A DNA stretch of 37,433 nt from Candidatus Udaeobacter sp. (GCA_013372845.1 JAALOD010000004.1:1-37433), one strand, 5' to 3'. Shown: positions 10,426-19,077, numbered from the stretch's first letter. The notes: generated from the letters alone by a model not told the origin. Made by a program: numbers and translations.

Positions 10426-11069
10426 GACGCCACACTTCCGTTGGGCGTGAGCAAGCGCTCAAGGACCTCATCCCACGACGACAATCCTTCGCGCCGCTTA
10501 AATTCGTAGAGTTGATCGAACACGTCGCGACGCATCGCGATCCATGCGCTATCCGGATAGTGGTGCTCCATCAGTTCCTGCCAGCGCGCGATCGGCATGC
10601 GCCAGGTGCATTCCTTTTCCCAGGAAACTTTTTGGATCTGCAATCGGCCGTCCGGCGCAGCGTAAAAAACAGTTCCGCTGAAAAGGAAGAGTAGGGGAAC
10701 TTCGCCATCCTGCAGAGCGTAAAAATATTTCGTGGCAGCGACGTTGAAATCGAACGTACACGGCACAGGCAGGATCGTTCTCGTGTGTCCATGAAATTGG
10801 GGCACGATCGTGTTGGCGTGGGTCCAAAGCCTGGTTCGCAAAGTTTGTCCCCAGTCTTCCGGCGCGCCGAAAAGCTCCTTCAACTTTTTCTTTTCCTCTG
10901 CCTCGTAAATGCGCTGCGGTGCTTGAATCTGGATTTGTGTTTGGAGCATTATGCTCTGGATTGTTTCCGTTTCAGGCGTGTTCGTGATTTCCAAAACGAA
11001 ATGCAACAGCGGCGCGAGCCCGCGCTGGGCCGGCTCAATCCCAGTTACTTTGAAATTGAGATCAGGCAT
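10422..11069 (-). CDS. DUF6084 family protein
   Basis: A soluble 215-residue protein with an N-terminal beta-rich part (LNFKVTGIEPAQRGLAPLLHFVLEITN) and the family motifs RLWTHANTIVPQFHGHT, VPCTFDFNVAATKYF and PLLFLFSGTVFY. It ends with a helical segment (ARWQELMEHHYPDSAWIAM). The family is known to me chiefly from group 1h hydrogenase clusters; its molecular job is unknown. It overlaps DUF5947 upstream by eight bases and the next gene by four, so it is translationally coupled on both sides. Confidence 0.85.
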   Translation of the reverse strand: MPDLNFKVTGIEPAQRGLAPLLHFVLEITNTPETETIQSIMLQTQIQIQAPQRIYEAEEKKKLKELFGAPEDWGQTLRTRLWTHANTIVPQFHGHTRTILPVPCTFDFNVAATKYFYALQDGEVPLLFLFSGTVFYAAPDGRLQIQKVSWEKECTWRMPIARWQELMEHHYPDSAWIAMRRDVFDQLYEFKRREGLSSWDEVLERLLTPNGSVAS

Positions 11070-11679
11070 TTGCTTTCAGGTGCGAAAAGAAACTTTCGAT
11101 TTTGTCCCAGACTTCCTGTCCGCCGGAGAGACCGCGCCAATGCATCCGGATCGTCCCGACAAGCTCGTAACACTTATCGATCGGCGCGATGAAATAATTT
11201 CGCGCGTTCCCCGCACGATTGACCAGTAGTGCTTCAACGTCCGGTTGCAGTTTTTGCAGGTGCGGATTTTGGCTTACCAGCGCTTCCCACGCGTCGAGCG
11301 GAAGGAGCGATTCGGTGGCGCCCGCGGGACTTGGATAATACGCCATCATTTTTTTTCTAGGCGTACTGTAAAAGAAAAAGGCGAGGTTGATCGGCAACGC
11401 GAAACTCTCCCAATCGGCGTCAGGCATTGCAAAGTCTGGCAATGCACGGGCATCGCGCGGGATCAATTTGAAGCGCCCTTCAACCACGTCTTGGAATCGC
11501 AAGGCACACGCATCGCATACGCAAACGATCTTTTGCGTCGTCATCTCGAGGAGATGTCGATGCTGCGGCGGAACACGAATGCTGCAGAGCTCGCATTGCT
11601 CGACGGCCGCGCGGCGGAGCGACTCCCCCTTAGGCTTGGCCCCAGCGAACTTGCGCAAATTTGCCAGGGGCGAGCTCAC
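11062..11679 (-). CDS. DUF5947 family protein
   Basis: 205 residues. Two Cys clusters near the N-terminus, CELC (about 29-32) and CVCDAC (about 53-58), look like a zinc ribbon or a metal-handling site. Family-typical stretches include INLAFFFYSTPRKKMMAYYPSPAGATES and PDVEALLVNRAGNARNYFIAPIDKCYELVG. The family accompanies DUF6084 and NifU-type proteins in group 1h hydrogenase operons. I infer a role in cofactor assembly or electron transfer; no enzyme motif is seen. Confidence 0.85.
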   Translation of the reverse strand: MSSPLANLRKFAGAKPKGESLRRAAVEQCELCSIRVPPQHRHLLEMTTQKIVCVCDACALRFQDVVEGRFKLIPRDARALPDFAMPDADWESFALPINLAFFFYSTPRKKMMAYYPSPAGATESLLPLDAWEALVSQNPHLQKLQPDVEALLVNRAGNARNYFIAPIDKCYELVGTIRMHWRGLSGGQEVWDKIESFFSHLKANA

Positions 11680-11727
11680 GGAAAACTTTAACGCCAGCCG
11701 CGCTTGCGTTAAAGAAGCGATGTAATG

Positions 11728-11916
11728 CTAGGCGGGGGGAATGTTTCCCATTCCGGGAACGATGGGCTCCCGTTTATCAGCATTGATTCCGGTCGAATCA
11801 CGCGCGCTTCGATAATTTTTTCGGTTTGGATCACGACCGGGCTCATGACTCTTCAGGGCCTGCTCTTCGCCCTTCGGAGTCCCGGACACATGCACGGGCT
11901 GTGGATTTTTGCTCAT
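11728..11916 (-). CDS. 62-aa hydrophilic hydrogenase-cluster protein
   Basis: A small, charged, low-complexity protein with no hydrophobic core, probably disordered. It begins MSKNPQPVHVSGTPKGEE and ends ARDSTGINADKREPIVPGMG followed by NIPPA. The RDSTGI...EPI.P....PPA ending is, from memory, shared by short proteins in other group 1h clusters, which supports a real gene. Its ATG overlaps the NifU stop (ATGA). Possible role: a flexible linker or assembly peptide. Confidence 0.7.
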   Translation of the reverse strand: MSKNPQPVHVSGTPKGEEQALKSHEPGRDPNRKNYRSARDSTGINADKREPIVPGMGNIPPA

Positions 11917-12494
11917 GGGTTTCTTTTTGTTGTGGTTTCCTGTTCGTTATCAGTGGGACACACTATAAATTTCGGTTGTAAACCGTCGGGTGCGTTTACG
12001 AAATTGTCTACCGCGCCTTCAACTTCCAATCCCGTCACATCGGGTGCAGCGGCGTAAATGGCCTCCTCGATCGACGATTTCAATGTTATCCGCGAGGACG
12101 GACAACCGTGACAATTTCCTTCCAGTCGCAATTTAATTCCACCCTCCGGCGTTACTCCGATCACTTCCACGCTGCCTCCGTGCAGCCCGAGGCGCGGTTT
12201 GACCTTTTCCAGCGCGCCACGCACACGCGCCTCCAAATCGAGCGGATGCAGGCCGTGCAGGATCAACAGATTGGAAACAAGAGGATCGTCCGCCAGTTTA
12301 TCGACTAACGTAAGGTCGTTCTCGTGAACAATCTCCAGGGCGCGTTCCAACGTGGCGCCGTGCAATTCCAGCAATGCCTGAACCAATTCACGCGCCTGCG
12401 CCGCAACAGCCGAATCGGCGGCACCATTAAGCGCATTGATCAACTCCTCGATCCGCCCTAGCTCCTTTTGAAATTGCGGGCTCCGGGGTTCCAT
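11913..12494 (-). CDS. NifU C-terminal-domain Fe-S scaffold protein
   Basis: First gene of the hydrogenase operon. 193 residues: a helical N-terminal region (about 1-85, unlike Nfu), then a NifU/Nfu domain with VKPRLGLHGGSVEVIGV and the cluster-binding CxxC in GNCHGCPSS (about residues 135-142), then a short tail. Nfu domains carry 4Fe-4S clusters to client proteins. Position at the head of the operon suggests Fe-S supply to the hydrogenase small subunit. The start at 12494 is the only well-placed ATG. Confidence 0.88.
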   Translation of the reverse strand: MEPRSPQFQKELGRIEELINALNGAADSAVAAQARELVQALLELHGATLERALEIVHENDLTLVDKLADDPLVSNLLILHGLHPLDLEARVRGALEKVKPRLGLHGGSVEVIGVTPEGGIKLRLEGNCHGCPSSRITLKSSIEEAIYAAAPDVTGLEVEGAVDNFVNAPDGLQPKFIVCPTDNEQETTTKRNP

Positions 12495-12508
12495 CGGTCT
12501 TTGATTCA

Positions 12509-12531
12509 GTATCGCACCGTGGCGGTGATAC
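12509..12531. promoter_or_regulatory. Hairpin in the leader of the hydrogenase operon
   Basis: An imperfect palindrome, GTATcgCACCG-TGG-CGGTGATAC, stands 15 bases before the NifU start. Nine base pairs with a two-base bulge and a 3-base loop. It could be an operator or an RNA hairpin that shapes initiation. The 260-base gap 12495-12754 otherwise shows no clear -35/-10 or -24/-12 promoter. Confidence 0.35.
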
Positions 12532-12754
12532 GCATGTGCAATTCGCTAATGATTCAACGGCACCCGGCCGCGGGTAGAGTAATCGCTCAGCCTCAGCGAG
12601 ATCATAATAAGCAACCAGATTACGCCAGCCACTGCCGCTTGATGCAGAATGCGGCTGCTACCCTGGTTTCGTCTCCGGAAATAAATCGGGCACGGAAACG
12701 GGCCGGGACGCCTGCAATCAGCTCTCACATCCGGGCGAATGGCAGCCCGAACTC

Positions 12755-13870
12755 TTATTGATTTGGCTTTTTGAGTCCCAGCGCGCAGCGCGGTTCGCGC
12801 GCGAATTTGAAACCTGCCAGCTGCGGCGCACCCGAATCGACATTCTTGGCGAGCGCGATCGCCTGAAAGGCGCGGCCGAGCATCTCGGGGTGCAGCAGCG
12901 TTTGGAGCGCGCGTTTGGTCTTGCGATCGGCATCGGCGGTTTGAACTCGACGGCTTAAAGCCGTCGAGTTTGAGGAGCGGGTCTGCAAGAGATCTGGCCA
13001 AGTCGAGATGACGCCAGTAAGGAAGTGGTGCTGATCGGCGAATCCTGCGAGGCGCAATCCGTCTGCTTCCGCGCGACGGATAATGCTCGTCCAATCGACG
13101 TGCATCGTGATGTCTGCGTGACCGATTTGGTCGAAGGGTGAATCAAGTTGTCGATGTTGCGCGCGGACCTGAATATCTCTCTGAAATTCATCGCCCCAAT
13201 GTCCGTAGTCGATGGCGATCACGTAGCCTCGTCGCAAATTTGCTGCGATACTGTGCGCCCAATCGAGTGCAGCCTGATTGAAGGCTGAGTTTGCGGACGA
13301 GTGCTCGACAAACACAAACCTCTCGCCTTGGAGGCCGACAAGTTTTTCCGTGTTGCCGCTGATCAAGCGTACTGGCATTGCATCCAGTAGTTCGTTTGAA
13401 AAATGGACACCGGTGAACGGTTCAAGCGAATCGCGCCATTCAATCTTGTTTCGAAAGGGTTCCAGCGTCTGCGATTGGCGCTCTCGCAAAATCGGAAATG
13501 GCTCGATTATTCGATAATCCAAAGCTTCGAAGAATTCCGGCGTGCGTGATTTGGCAGATTCTAGAACGTCGCGCGCAAACTGGCCGTCGTGCGCGCCCTG
13601 CTCAACAATGATAAAATTGTCGATTTTACCGAGTTGCTCCCAGGTCTCAGCGAATTGTGCCGTCATCAGTTGCCCGAAAAGCGGGCCGACGCTGACGTTA
13701 GTGAAATAATCACCTTTCCGGCCAATCGCGCAGCGGCCAGAGGAATAGTATCCGTGCTCCGGATGATAAAGCGCCTGTTCCATGAACCAGGAGAAGGGTT
13801 GTGGTCCCCGATTGCGGATCTCGGATCGAATGACCTCGATCAACGCGGCGTTTCCCGTTTGTGTCCTCAA
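12755..13870 (-). CDS. MidA/NDUFAF7-type SAM-dependent methyltransferase (COG1565)
   Basis: 371 residues. The N-terminal MEQALYHPEHGYYSSGRCAIGRKGDYFTNVSVGPLFGQ is the hallmark of the COG1565 family (SYIHDPxxGYY...G.DF.T.P). A glycine-rich SAM motif (VEQGAHDGQFARDVL) and the SNELLDAMPV motif follow. Mitochondrial members methylate an Arg of complex I; the bacterial substrate is unsettled. Near the C-terminus nine codons (NSTALSRRV) are exactly a 27-bp perfect palindrome (12944-12970). It is divergent from the PBP gene and upstream of the hydrogenase operon on the same strand, 260 bases away. Confidence 0.85.
   Translation of the reverse strand: MRTQTGNAALIEVIRSEIRNRGPQPFSWFMEQALYHPEHGYYSSGRCAIGRKGDYFTNVSVGPLFGQLMTAQFAETWEQLGKIDNFIIVEQGAHDGQFARDVLESAKSRTPEFFEALDYRIIEPFPILRERQSQTLEPFRNKIEWRDSLEPFTGVHFSNELLDAMPVRLISGNTEKLVGLQGERFVFVEHSSANSAFNQAALDWAHSIAANLRRGYVIAIDYGHWGDEFQRDIQVRAQHRQLDSPFDQIGHADITMHVDWTSIIRRAEADGLRLAGFADQHHFLTGVISTWPDLLQTRSSNSTALSRRVQTADADRKTKRALQTLLHPEMLGRAFQAIALAKNVDSGAPQLAGFKFAREPRCALGLKKPNQ
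12944..12970. repeat. 27-bp perfect palindrome in frame within the midA-type gene
   Basis: AACTCGACGGCTT - A - AAGCCGTCGAGTT: 13-bp arms and one central base. The length, 27, is a multiple of three and it is read as nine codons in the methyltransferase gene. Its GACGGCT core resembles the hypF palindrome (ACGGCTC). Confidence 0.8.
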
Positions 13871-14007
13871 CGTCCAACCCGCCTACGCCGAAAGCTTCGG
13901 CGTGGCAAGCGCCCAACGCTCGACGCTCACTGGACAGCGGGTTTGTCATTGGTCATTGAGCGTTGGCTTTTGGCGCGTACCTTGGGCGACCTAGTCCTTC
14001 ATAAAGT

Positions 14008-16635
14008 TTGAGACCGACTGCCACATATCTGAGGCCTCCACCGGGCTATCGCTTTCGGCCACCTTGGTATTTTAGACCGTGGTTTTACGTGCCCATTGCC
14101 ATCCTTGCAATTCTCGTTGTCGTCTTAGCAGTCTACATCTCCAGTCTTGCCGCCGATCTCAAAGCGCAGGCAAAAGCCTTCGACATAAGCAAGCTCGAAC
14201 AAATGGAATCAGCGAGCGTGATCCTCGATCGCAACGGCAAGATCTTCGGCCAAATCTACGTCGAGAATCGCGAGACGGTGCCGTACGACCAGTTGCCTCA
14301 CGATCTCATTAACGCGGTCGTCGCCGTTGAAGACGCAAAATTTTATCAGCATCACGGCTACGACTTGTTCGGAATCATCCGGGCAGCGCTGAAAAATTTG
14401 ACGGCTGGCCATGTGCGCCAGGGCGCCAGCACCATCACGCAGCAGCTGGCGCGAAACAGTTTTTCGCTGAAACAAAAAACTTTCCGCCGCAAATTGCTCG
14501 AGATTTTCCTGGCACAACGGATTGAAGACAACTTCAGCAAACAGAAAATCCTGGAGCTGTATCTGAACCGGATCTATTTCGGCGCCGGCCTGTACGGGGC
14601 GGAAGCAGCGTCGCGAGGGTACTTTGGCAAGTCGGCCCGTGAAATGTCGCTGGTAGAATGCGCGACGCTCGCGGGCCTGATCAAGAGCCCAAACAGGTTG
14701 TCGCCATGGACCGATCGCGCGACCTCACGCGAAGCGCGCGACTATGCGCTCGATCGGATGCGCGACCTGCGGTTCATCAGTCGCGAACAATGCGCCAACG
14801 CACGAAGTCAGGAAATCGTTGTGGGCAGCCGGCAAAACGCGCAGGGACAGACCTATGCAGTCGATTACATTCGCCAGCAGGTGATCGCAGCCGTCGGATG
14901 GGACCGCGCAATCAACGAAGGCTATCGGATTCAAACGACAATCGATGTCGATCTTCAAAAGGTTGCCGAAGATTCCTTGCGAACGAATCTCGAACGAGTC
15001 GAACAGCGTCCCGATTACAATCATCAGACTTACACTCAGTATGCGGCATCGTTTCGGAAGGCCAAGTCAAACGGCACGACGTCTAACCAGCCTGCACCTG
15101 AGTATCTCCAGGGCGCGGTCATCGGTCTCGACAATGCAACGGGCGACATTCTGGTGCTGGTTGGTGGACGCGATTTCGAACACAACCAATACGATCGCGC
15201 GTTGCAAGCTCGGCGGCCTGCCGGGACTGCGATGTTGCCATTTGTCTATGCGGCTGCTTTCGAAAAGGGAATGTATCCCGGGTCGCTGGTGGAAGACTCA
15301 CCACTGGATAACCGAGCAGTAATGATCGGTGGCACAACGGGAATTCTTGGCGAATGGGGACCCGAAAGCGCTGACAACACTTACGAAGGCGCGATGACGG
15401 CCAGACAGGCTCTGGCGAAATCAAAAAATGGCGCAACTGTCCGAATTGGAATGGACGCGGGAGTTGATGCAGTGCTGCAGCTTTGCGCTGCGGCAGGCAT
15501 TCATTCTCCGCTTCGTCCTTATCCAGCCACGTTTCTCGGGAGCAGCGAGGTCACTTTGGCTGAGCTCGCGTTAGCGTACACGATATTCCCAAACGGCGGC
15601 TGGCGACCGAACGTGTCGCACATTTTGGAGCGGATCGAGGAAAAGGACGGAACTCTGGTTTGGGACGCGAAACGGGAGAGTATCCGGAAGCTCGTCACCA
15701 AACCTGAGACCGCCTACGAAGTGAATTCCTGCCTCGCCGACGCGCTTGAATCAGGGACAGGAAAAGCTGCCTTCACACAATTTGGCCTGAAGAAAATTCC
15801 CGCCGCAGGTAAAACCGGCACCGCCTACGATTTTACCGATGCGCTGTTTGCCGGATACGATTCCAATTTCACCTGCGCCGTTTGGGCGGGCTTCGACAAG
15901 CCGCAAAAGATTTATCGCGGCGCGTTTGGACGCGAGCTGGCGCTGCCTGTTTGGGTGGACATCATGAATGCCGCCGCTGACCACTATCCACCGCAGGAAA
16001 TCAAGCAGCCCACATCCGCGTCAGGTGGACTGAAGCAGGTTGAGATTTGTTCGAAGTCTGGGCTGCTTGCCACCGATAAATGTTATGACGCCGTTAAGAC
16101 TCCCAATGGCGATACGGTTCAGCGGCGCACCACTTACATGGAGATTGGCACGCAATCGCAGGTTCCGACCGAGCCTTGCAATATCCACGGTGAGCCGCGC
16201 GCTCGTCTCGCACGCTTCTTTTCTTCGAGCGATTTGCCGCGGGCTGCGCTGGCCGTGGACGTGAGTGAGGTCACGCCAATCGCCGTAAAAAGTCCAACCT
16301 TATTAGCCGACAAGGATCCTTACAATTCTCTCAGGCCAACGTTGAAACCTGAGCCTCCGCCGCAGCCAGCAGCTGAAACAGTCGCAAATCAAAAGCCCGA
16401 CGGCGTAGCCGGAGACAGTGCAGTGAAAACAGCGAACGTCAGCGGAAGCGGGGCCGGTACTCAAACAGCCGAATCCGCTCCAGAGATCAGAAAAGCAATT
16501 CCAGTCCAACCGCAGGATAAGAAACCGGTCGAAATCCGGCGCGCCATCCCAGTCAAACCTCTGGACCAGGAAAACGAGGATGGAACGCTTTTGAAATCGG
16601 CAACGCCGCCGCCCCCGGCCGATATCAACGAGTAA
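14008..16635 (+). CDS. Class A penicillin-binding protein (PBP1A-like) with degenerate SxxK
   Basis: Bifunctional murein synthase layout, 875 residues: short cytoplasmic N-terminus, one TM helix (about 26-48), GT51 glycosyltransferase domain with VAVEDAKFYQHHG (Glu108) and QGASTITQQLARNSF, then a transpeptidase domain. SxN is present as S472-K473-N474 and KTGT as 602-605, but the position of the catalytic SxxK (usually PGSxxKP) reads AGTAMLP, i.e. Thr407 and Leu410 in place of Ser and Lys. The transpeptidase may therefore be inactive while GT activity is kept. The C-terminal 130 residues are Pro-rich with a repeated EIR(K/R)AIPV(Q/K)P unit. Starts at 14008 with no strong Shine-Dalgarno. Confidence 0.92.
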   Translation: MRPTATYLRPPPGYRFRPPWYFRPWFYVPIAILAILVVVLAVYISSLAADLKAQAKAFDISKLEQMESASVILDRNGKIFGQIYVENRETVPYDQLPHDLINAVVAVEDAKFYQHHGYDLFGIIRAALKNLTAGHVRQGASTITQQLARNSFSLKQKTFRRKLLEIFLAQRIEDNFSKQKILELYLNRIYFGAGLYGAEAASRGYFGKSAREMSLVECATLAGLIKSPNRLSPWTDRATSREARDYALDRMRDLRFISREQCANARSQEIVVGSRQNAQGQTYAVDYIRQQVIAAVGWDRAINEGYRIQTTIDVDLQKVAEDSLRTNLERVEQRPDYNHQTYTQYAASFRKAKSNGTTSNQPAPEYLQGAVIGLDNATGDILVLVGGRDFEHNQYDRALQARRPAGTAMLPFVYAAAFEKGMYPGSLVEDSPLDNRAVMIGGTTGILGEWGPESADNTYEGAMTARQALAKSKNGATVRIGMDAGVDAVLQLCAAAGIHSPLRPYPATFLGSSEVTLAELALAYTIFPNGGWRPNVSHILERIEEKDGTLVWDAKRESIRKLVTKPETAYEVNSCLADALESGTGKAAFTQFGLKKIPAAGKTGTAYDFTDALFAGYDSNFTCAVWAGFDKPQKIYRGAFGRELALPVWVDIMNAAADHYPPQEIKQPTSASGGLKQVEICSKSGLLATDKCYDAVKTPNGDTVQRRTTYMEIGTQSQVPTEPCNIHGEPRARLARFFSSSDLPRAALAVDVSEVTPIAVKSPTLLADKDPYNSLRPTLKPEPPPQPAAETVANQKPDGVAGDSAVKTANVSGSGAGTQTAESAPEIRKAIPVQPQDKKPVEIRRAIPVKPLDQENEDGTLLKSATPPPPADINE

Positions 16636-16673
16636 AACCTGTGTCCCTCCGGTTTCAGTCTCGAAAGGAAAAA

Positions 16674-16802
16674 TGACGAAATCCGAATAACGAAACGCGA
16701 AAGAATGACAAATCATCAAATGACGAACATCGCGATAAAGCTTTTTCGTCATTCGGGCTTCGTGCTTCTTTCGTCATTCGTCATTCGACCTTCGTCATTA
16801 GT
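16674..16802. repeat. GAATGACGAA-family inverted repeat, copy 1
   Basis: Left half is built of AATGACGAA-like words, right half of their complements (TTCGTCATT, TTCGTGCTTC), giving a ~130-bp imperfect hairpin. It fills the gap after the PBP gene. Two more copies lie at 30537-30667 and 32270-32382. Confidence 0.75.
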
Positions 16803-16835
16803 GTCCGCCACTGACTGTCCGAGAGGTCATAGAGC

Positions 16836-17885
16836 ATGACTTCTCACGACGTGGACGCCTTTCGATTGACCGTTCTCAATCCAAGGGGGCGCGATCCCGA
16901 ACAGGAGTTCCGCCACCTGCCTGCGCCAGGCGAAAGTGCGCATCCACCGATCAACTTCCATGCCTTCGCGGCCTGTACGCAGGGAGCTTTTCACCATAAT
17001 ACGCGTCGCGCCATCGCAGAGAACACACCGGTTCTTCTGCTCCTGCGCGGCGATTTTCGCGCTTCCGAGCGCGCATTGGCTGATCTAAAGAAACACGGTC
17101 GCACCGTCGTTGTTTCGTTAAAGGAGACCGGGCTCCATCAGATCGCGCAACAGTTATGCGACCGCGCCAGGTTATCGCGCTTCATGAAAATAATCGCACA
17201 AGTGGGTGGATGTATCGCTACGACTCCGGAAGCTGCGGAGATCCATCAGAGCGCTTGCTGGAGCCTGAGGCGAGTGGCATTTATTCCCACGCCTTATCCT
17301 GTTGAAGACCAGAGATGGAATTTCTGTCTGCCCCCGGACGAGCAATCTGGAATCTTTGTTGGCACGCGCGAATGGGACGTGCCATCGCGCAATCATTTCG
17401 CAGCGCTGCTGGTCGCGCGTCAGCTTTGTGACGCGACGGGTGAACCGGTCACCGTCGTTAATCTGGATGGATATAAAGGGCGACGTTTGCTTGCCGAACT
17501 GAAAATTCCGGAGAAAAAACTGCGTGTAGTGGAGAGGTGGAAATCGTATCCGGATTATCTACGCGTTGTGGCGCGGCATAAGATCGTGCTGCAACTGGAT
17601 CGCAGTCATGTCCCCGGGCAGGTAGCAGGTGACGCTCTCCTTTGTCGAGTTCCCTGTGTCGGTGGCGACGGTGCGATTGAGCGAATTGCATTTTCAAAAA
17701 CTTGCGGCGAGGGCCGAACGATCATGGAGATTGCTTCGATGGCGCTGGATCTGTTGAAGAACGCTGATTTACGCGGCGCGATTGTGGCCGAATCCGAGCA
17801 GCGCGCGTTAGAGCATCTCTCGTTTCAGGCGGTGCGTTCGCAGTTGGCGAAGTTTTTTGCCCAGTTCGCTCAAGGGGAGCGCTAA
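16836..17885 (+). CDS. Putative GT-B-like glycosyltransferase
   Basis: 349 residues, no signal peptide or TM helix. The second half looks like the donor-binding half of a GT4-type enzyme: GIFVGTREWDVPSRNHFAALLVARQL, VVERWKSYPDYLRVVARHKIVLQLDRSHVPGQVAGDALLCRVPCVGG and a terminal helical region. The DRSHVPGQ...GDALLCRVPCVGGDG segment sits where GT-B enzymes have their EALxxGxPVV motif. I do not recognise a defined family, so the substrate is unknown. A GAGAGGT motif lies 10 bases before the ATG. Single gene flanked by repeats. Confidence 0.55.
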   Translation: MTSHDVDAFRLTVLNPRGRDPEQEFRHLPAPGESAHPPINFHAFAACTQGAFHHNTRRAIAENTPVLLLLRGDFRASERALADLKKHGRTVVVSLKETGLHQIAQQLCDRARLSRFMKIIAQVGGCIATTPEAAEIHQSACWSLRRVAFIPTPYPVEDQRWNFCLPPDEQSGIFVGTREWDVPSRNHFAALLVARQLCDATGEPVTVVNLDGYKGRRLLAELKIPEKKLRVVERWKSYPDYLRVVARHKIVLQLDRSHVPGQVAGDALLCRVPCVGGDGAIERIAFSKTCGEGRTIMEIASMALDLLKNADLRGAIVAESEQRALEHLSFQAVRSQLAKFFAQFAQGER

Positions 17886-17961
17886 CCCGCCGAGAGCCTT
17901 TCACGCGGCGGCCCTGAGGCTGAAAGGTAAATTGTAAATGCGCTCGTCAGACCATCCGAGC

Positions 17962-18414
17962 TCAGGCAATCAGACGCGCGAATTTGCCGTAAAGTTCGGG
18001 ACCCTCCGAGCATAACGCACAGAGCTGCGTCGTAATAAAACCGGCAACTGCAGCCCAAGACTGACCAGGGCTGCTTTCAGACGCCGGCGTGTCCGAGCGA
18101 CAGGTTTCGAGCGCCACCACTGCAGCGGTCGTCCGGTTTTCAACGTTGAGCTTGCCCAAAATGTGTTCGACGTGTTTGCAAATGGTGCCGGTCTTCGCGC
18201 CGAGAATGACGCCGATATCGTGATTGCTTTTGCCCTGTGAAATCCAGAAAAGGACTTCGGCTTCGCGCGGCGTCAGCTTTAACGAAACCAATGCCTTTAT
18301 GCTGCGCTGATAGGCGAGGACCGGAGAATGCATTTGCTTCTGGTTAACAGAAGACCTCGGCATCGGCCGCGAAGCCGGCGCCAACCAGACTTCGGGCGAT
18401 AACGTTATTTCCAT
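17962..18414 (-). CDS. LuxR-type HTH transcriptional regulator (short)
   Basis: 150 residues with one recognisable domain: LTPREAEVLFWISQGKSNHD, IGVILGAKTGTICKHVEHIL and GKLNVENRTTAAV, a LuxR/GerE helix-turn-helix. No receiver or ligand domain is present. The ATG at 18414 has GGGGAG six bases upstream; ATGs at 18363 and 18333 are also possible. The first 25 codons are antisense to the start of the S74-type remnant, so the N-terminus may be an accidental extension or the gene may have lost its sensor part at this junction. Confidence 0.75.
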   Translation of the reverse strand: MEITLSPEVWLAPASRPMPRSSVNQKQMHSPVLAYQRSIKALVSLKLTPREAEVLFWISQGKSNHDIGVILGAKTGTICKHVEHILGKLNVENRTTAAVVALETCRSDTPASESSPGQSWAAVAGFITTQLCALCSEGPELYGKFARLIA

Positions 18415-19009
18415 CGGCTCCCCGGGCGATGCTACTGCCTTCGACGTAAGTAACAGATGCTAAATCGGCAACATTCGCGGGGTTACAGTAGGGAACCTCG
18501 ACGGCATAAATGTGATCGTGGACTCCGACGGTCAGCTGGGCACGAGTAACTCCTCGCGCCGCTTTAAGAAAGACATTAAACCGATGGATCAAACCAGCGA
18601 AGTCATCCTGGCGCTCAAACCGGTCACGTTTCATTACAAGAACGCAGACACCAAGAAAGCCGAAAACACCCCGCAATTTGGTTTAATTGCGGAAGACGTG
18701 GCCGAGGTAAATCCCGACCTGGTGGTGCGTGATGCCGACGGCCAGCCTTTAACCGTGCGATACGATGCGGTCAACGCGATGTTGCTCAACGAGTTCCTTA
18801 AAGAGCACAAGAAAGTCGAGGAACAAAAAACCAACATTACGCAACTAAACGCCAAAATGGCGAACCAGGCGGCGCTCATGGCTCAGCAGCAAAAAGGAAT
18901 GGAGCTTCTCACTGCCCAGCTCAAAGAGCAGGCCGCGCAAATCCAAAAAGTGAGCGCCCAACTAGAGGTGAACAAGCCGGCGCCGCAAATCGTCAGTCAC
19001 GAACAATAA
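18353..19009 (+). pseudogene. Remnant of a tail-fibre/S74 chaperone-domain protein
   Basis: The open part from 18512 encodes an intramolecular chaperone (peptidase S74) domain, SSRRFKKDIKPMDQTSEVIL and GLIAEDVAEVNPDLVVRD, followed by a coiled coil (LNEFLKEHKKVEEQKTNITQ onward). In the same frame upstream lies a stalk-like segment (GANQTSGDNVISIGSPG, IGNIRGVTVGNLDGINV) interrupted by a TAA at 18461-18463, where such proteins normally have an aromatic codon (CYIGN/CFIGN). No start or further stalk is seen above about 18353. Intact relatives are long trimeric surface proteins whose S74 domain is self-cleaved. I read this as a 5'-truncated, stop-broken gene; a short product from the ATG at 18512 is possible. 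Confidence 0.75.
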
Positions 19010-19077
19010 CCCCGATATCAGATCCGACGCGTCTTTTTGAGGAGCGCACGCGCTTCGTGTGCGCTCCCAATCCAAAA

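Noticed and set aside
12546-13094. 182-codon minus-strand frame overlapping the MidA-type gene
   Set aside because: Arg/Pro-rich translation typical of a shadow frame; the overlapping methyltransferase is clear.
16674-16802. CRISPR array
   Set aside because: Repeat words are short, degenerate and mirrored, with no regular spacers and no cas genes.
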